In this document: positions 29,009-32,076 of the stretch, one piece after another
Layout: every line of letters starts with the position of its first letter
How positions within the stretch are numbered: position 1 is the first letter of the stretch
Assembly: GCA_031263025.1 (NCBI GenBank)
Contig: JAISGO010000040.1
Coordinates: 1-32,076, forward strand
Length of the DNA: 32,076 nt
Source: Coriobacteriales bacterium
Lineage (GTDB): Bacteria > Actinomycetota > Coriobacteriia > Coriobacteriales > UBA8131
Direction: 5' to 3'
Notes under the pieces: generated by a model
Seen by the model: only the letters and a program-made list of their open reading frames with translations
What the model was told of the DNA's origin: nothing
Database searches by the model: none
Position numbers and translations under genes: made by a program

Positions 29009-32000
29009 ATGCGAGTACTCAAAAAAGCGATCGCCGTCCTGCTCAGCCTGATGATGGCCTGGATGTTAGCGGCGGTCGGTACAGCCTATTTTAGTAGTGC
29101 GACCGGGGCGACCAAGCAGGCCTATGCTGCTAACGAGGGTCCGAAAGGCGGTCCCGATTCCGGCAATTCCGAAGGTGACGCGCTTTATAAATATATGAAT
29201 ACTAATAGTGATAGTGAATATAACTATCTGCTCAAAGAGAACAGCGGCCTCAAGGGCAATATTGTTCCCCGTAAGGATCTCGACAACATCTGGCCTGGCC
29301 TCGGGACGGTTAGTCCTGTTTCTGCAAGTTCATATATTGCCTCTGACAAGGATTATCCAGGGTTGAACACGTATACTATGGACACTTCGACTGAAAGTTA
29401 TGATTTTGACTTTTCAAACGACAATAGCGACACTACCGATTCCAGTATAGAGGTCACGAACTTTGGCCAGTATATGAAAGGCGAGACCAAGAACTGGGAG
29501 AACTACCTCTGGCCCCTCTCTGAGCAAGAATACTGGGCTCTGATGCATAATAGTGGCAGCGATGCGGGTCTCAAAGTGGGCGCAACCCCGGCCTATTTGC
29601 CGACTTATTGGACAACCCTTGGCCAACAGACCGGCGCGTATTGGTTGCGTACCGGATTTTGGAACAACATAGCAAAGACTTCGACTTCCACTGACGCCCA
29701 AGTGGCCTATGCCATGAAGGTCAACGCCCACTACGGCACCATTGACTTGAGCAACGATGCCAATGCCGCCAAGGTTGGACACGCTCGTCCGGCGATGCTC
29801 CTGAAGGACAGCGACCTATCAAGCTATCTTTCAAGCAGTACGGTTACCTCTTTGAAGAATAATGCCAAGAACGCTTATGGCCTGACTAGCAGCGGCAGCC
29901 CGGTCACGGTTGCCAACGCCACTACCGTGACGATCGGCGGGGTCGACTGGGCCATCGTCGGCATGGACGGCTGGGGCATCGGCCAGCAGTCAATCGGTGA
30001 CTACAGTGCCTCCCGTGGTAGCGCGATGGGCACTTCTGCGATCGGGTCACAAGGTAGCGCCAGTGGCTATGTGGCCAACACGACCACCCTTTTCCAGATG
30101 ACTTTTAATACTGAGTTCAATGGGGCTATTGATAGTTCGACAAGTGGCGTGATTGGCACCACACCATTTTCCGACGACAACAGCTACTACGTCGACGCCG
30201 TCTATCCTGGTGGCGGCACTGGCGACTACACCCCTTCCACCTATGGCAGCTTCAAGGTCGAGAGCTACTACAATTCGACTACCAATCTGAAACAGCCCAC
30301 CGATGAGGGCGAGTTCGGCCTTTTCGCGAACGACGACTCAAGTGCGCCCTCGGGTACGTCGACTACGACGGCGCCGACTTATACGGCGACCATATCTTCT
30401 GGCGGCGTGGCGGATTTCGGCGATTCGACGGTCGCGGTCGATGACGCAGGCTATGAAGTGTGGTATAAGCCGTCCGATAGCAGCACCTGGTATGACACCA
30501 AGGTGAGCAGCGCTACCGATATGTCTCCCGATGGCGGTATCACCTATGTCCCGACCTACCAGGTTAGCTATAATTCGACCAAGGACACCACCGATAGCGA
30601 CCCAACGACCGCCTATGTGGTCAACCACGCCCCCCACACCCTGGCGACCAATAACTACAAGGCCGATGGCTTTAACCCCGACGGCTGGGCGGCAGGACAG
30701 ACGGAGGATTCGGTCGGCTATGCTGGAGTCTCCACCGCCGATCAATATAGCTCAGGGCAGAGCTGGACGCCAGACGGCGCCGACCTCTCCCTGTTAGCCA
30801 ACTGGACAGCCACCACGCCCACTACCGCCGACGTCACGGTCGACTTACACCTCGACGGCAACAGCTATACCACAGACACCAAATCCTATTGTGTGACCAC
30901 GACCGCCACCGCCACGACTGCGACCGCTAGCGCTACCGCCAGCGGCGGCAGTGTCACTTTTGACAACCTGCCGGACGGTGACACCTACTACATTTGGGAG
31001 GGCGCCAGCCCCAGTGGCGGTACCAATACCGGCGTCTCCTTTACCCTCTCCAGCACGGGTACGGTGAGCAGCATCACCGGTAGTGCCGCGACTAGCGGTA
31101 ACCCGATCGTGAGCTATTACACCATTAACACTGCGGTATCTCCCGCAAACTCCGGCACCGTCAGCGCTCCTACCAGCGGCGGCGTTCATCTCCAGGGCAC
31201 CAGCGTGACCCTTAGCGCCACGGCAGCGTCCAACTACAACTTCCAGGATTGGACCGCCGCCCAGGGCACGCCTGCGACCGACATCAGCAGCGACATCAGT
31301 AGTGCGACCTCGGCCACAGCGGCCAGCTTTACCGTGCCCATCAGCGGCAGCGGTCAGATCACGGTCACGGCCAACTTCAGCCACGGTAAGGCCAATGTCG
31401 AGGTCGACCTGCACCTCGACGGCAGCAGCTATACCGCCGATACCAAGAACTACAGCTTGGCCACCAGCACGACCAACCCTACGGCTGTGGCGACGGGCAC
31501 GGCCAGCAATGGTAAAGTCACTTTTAGCTCCCTGGACGACGGCACCTACTACATCTACGAGGGAGCATCGCCCGCGACTGGGGTCAACACCGGCGTCTCC
31601 TTTACTGTGACCGATGGCACGGTGACCAACATCTCCGGCAGCGCGGCCAGCTCCACGGACACGGTGCCGATCGTGAGTTATTACACCATCAATACTGCGG
31701 TATCTCCCGCCAACTCCGGCACCGTCAGCGATCCTACCAGCGGCGGCGTGCATCTTCAGGGCACCAGTGTGGCCCTTAGCGCCACGGCTGCGAATGGTTA
31801 CACTTTTGATGATTGGACCGCCGCCCAGGGTACAGCTGCGACCGACCTGAGCAGTGACATCAGCAGCCCGACTTCGGCCACAGCGGCTAGCTTCGCCGTG
31901 CCTATCAGCGGCAACGGTCAGATCACGGTCACGGCCAACTTCACGGTGGCGACTCCTACCTCGGTAGAGATCGATACCGTCTACGGCAGCTCCAAGACCC

Positions 32001-32076
32001 TGACCAAGCCCACCCCCAATGCCGGTTACTTCCTGATCAGCGACGAGACCGCAGAGGCCGGTGATATAGGCACCCA
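29009..32076 (+). CDS. Giant secreted repeat protein, 3' end outside the window
   Basis: An uninterrupted frame of 1,022 codons, still open at the window edge. It starts after GCGAGGG with a signal peptide (MRVLKKAIAVLLSLMMAW... cleavage near AYA-AN). Residues of about 150-275 resemble the DUF6273-type domain of clostridial surface proteins (LSEQEYWALM, YWLRTGFW, HARPAMLL). Then come Ser/Thr-rich beta regions, an InlB-repeat-like GWAAGQ unit, and two tandem units of about 180 residues starting at residues 611 and 799, each with VDLHLDG, YYIxEGASP, an SYYTINTAVSPANSGTVS segment and a xDWTAAQGT turn. It is probably a wall-associated adhesin or stalk. Any anchoring signal would lie beyond the window. 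Confidence 0.82.
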   Translation, partial: MRVLKKAIAVLLSLMMAWMLAAVGTAYFSSATGATKQAYAANEGPKGGPDSGNSEGDALYKYMNTNSDSEYNYLLKENSGLKGNIVPRKDLDNIWPGLGTVSPVSASSYIASDKDYPGLNTYTMDTSTESYDFDFSNDNSDTTDSSIEVTNFGQYMKGETKNWENYLWPLSEQEYWALMHNSGSDAGLKVGATPAYLPTYWTTLGQQTGAYWLRTGFWNNIAKTSTSTDAQVAYAMKVNAHYGTIDLSNDANAAKVGHARPAMLLKDSDLSSYLSSSTVTSLKNNAKNAYGLTSSGSPVTVANATTVTIGGVDWAIVGMDGWGIGQQSIGDYSASRGSAMGTSAIGSQGSASGYVANTTTLFQMTFNTEFNGAIDSSTSGVIGTTPFSDDNSYYVDAVYPGGGTGDYTPSTYGSFKVESYYNSTTNLKQPTDEGEFGLFANDDSSAPSGTSTTTAPTYTATISSGGVADFGDSTVAVDDAGYEVWYKPSDSSTWYDTKVSSATDMSPDGGITYVPTYQVSYNSTKDTTDSDPTTAYVVNHAPHTLATNNYKADGFNPDGWAAGQTEDSVGYAGVSTADQYSSGQSWTPDGADLSLLANWTATTPTTADVTVDLHLDGNSYTTDTKSYCVTTTATATTATASATASGGSVTFDNLPDGDTYYIWEGASPSGGTNTGVSFTLSSTGTVSSITGSAATSGNPIVSYYTINTAVSPANSGTVSAPTSGGVHLQGTSVTLSATAASNYNFQDWTAAQGTPATDISSDISSATSATAASFTVPISGSGQITVTANFSHGKANVEVDLHLDGSSYTADTKNYSLATSTTNPTAVATGTASNGKVTFSSLDDGTYYIYEGASPATGVNTGVSFTVTDGTVTNISGSAASSTDTVPIVSYYTINTAVSPANSGTVSDPTSGGVHLQGTSVALSATAANGYTFDDWTAAQGTAATDLSSDISSPTSATAASFAVPISGNGQITVTANFTVATPTSVEIDTVYGSSKTLTKPTPNAGYFLISDETAEAGDIGT
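30839..31379 (+). repeat. Surface-protein tandem repeat, unit 1
   Basis: The first of two in-frame units that recur with a 564-bp (188-codon) period. Conservation is strongest at the nucleotide level around the SYYTINTAVSP and SGGVHLQGTS segments, where the two copies are nearly identical, which points to recent duplication or gene conversion. Confidence 0.8.
31403..31942 (+). repeat. Surface-protein tandem repeat, unit 2
   Basis: The second copy of the 188-codon unit. It differs mainly in the segment after the VDLHLDG motif and in scattered substitutions. The sequence after it (VEIDTVYGSSKTLTKP) begins a different region before the window ends. Confidence 0.8.

Noticed and set aside
30845-31753. 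302-codon minus-strand open frame in the last kilobase
   Set aside because: It mirrors the tandem repeats of the plus-strand surface protein, whose frame is uninterrupted from 29009 to the window end.

Overview
The window (about 32 kb, GC-rich, with AT-richer patches near 9.9-10.2, 19.3-19.5, 24.9-25.0 and 26.5-29 kb) looks like chromosome from a strictly anaerobic actinobacterium, most likely a Coriobacteriia/Eggerthellales-type gut organism. This rests on inference from gene content: HemL of the C5 haem pathway, a 2-hydroxyacyl-CoA dehydratase-type activase, a soluble molybdopterin oxidoreductase with a four-cluster ferredoxin and MFS porter, many Fe-S redox proteins, secreted repeat proteins and a class B sortase. 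No 16S gene is present, so taxonomy stays tentative.

Layout. 1-7.6 kb: 3' part of hemL, an AbrB/PIN toxin-antitoxin pair with a textbook promoter and palindromic operator, a degenerate tRNA-Glu-like gene, a polysaccharide flippase-like membrane protein, and an overlapping trio terC - rnd - tandem-ASKHA activase. 7.7-10.2 kb: a Fic-fold protein with a destroyed active site, then a VOC protein and zinc-ribbon protein on the minus strand. 10.2-14.8 kb: the operon molybdoenzyme - DmsB-like ferredoxin - MFS transporter, closed by a strong terminator. 14.9-19.1 kb: a convergent minus-strand four-gene operon (CCG-domain HdrD-like protein, HycB-like ferredoxin, NuoF-like flavoprotein, NuoG/HydA-N-like Fe-S protein) that has electron-transfer modules but no catalytic terminal subunit. 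19.1-24.8 kb: an antitoxin remnant, a secreted repeat protein, a 58-residue membrane peptide, a class B sortase and purF. 24.8-29 kb: an accessory island with an AAA/DUF4143 ATPase, a copy of the purF 3' end, an RHH/YafQ pair with a frameshifted toxin, a decayed IS110-type element and a tiny type-I-toxin-like gene. 29.0 kb to the end: a very large secreted repeat protein, open to the window edge.

Working hypothesis: the two redox operons cooperate. The molybdoenzyme has no Tat signal and there is no membrane anchor, so the MFS porter would bring the substrate in and the reaction would be cytoplasmic, as in pyrogallol transhydroxylase or soluble catechol dehydroxylases. The opposing NuoF/NuoG-N/HycB/HdrD-like set could pass electrons between a nicotinamide pool, ferredoxins and such an enzyme. 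The VOC/zinc-ribbon operon and the molybdoenzyme operon share an operator-like sequence next to their promoters.

A second theme is small palindromic repeats (GGGGACA...TGTCCCC, TGCCAAA..GGGGACAGG..TTTGGCA, and others) that have invaded genes. They seem to supply the stop codons of the activase and the NuoG-like gene, the N-terminal peptides of the sortase and a linker in the HdrD-like protein, and they flank the IS110-type element.
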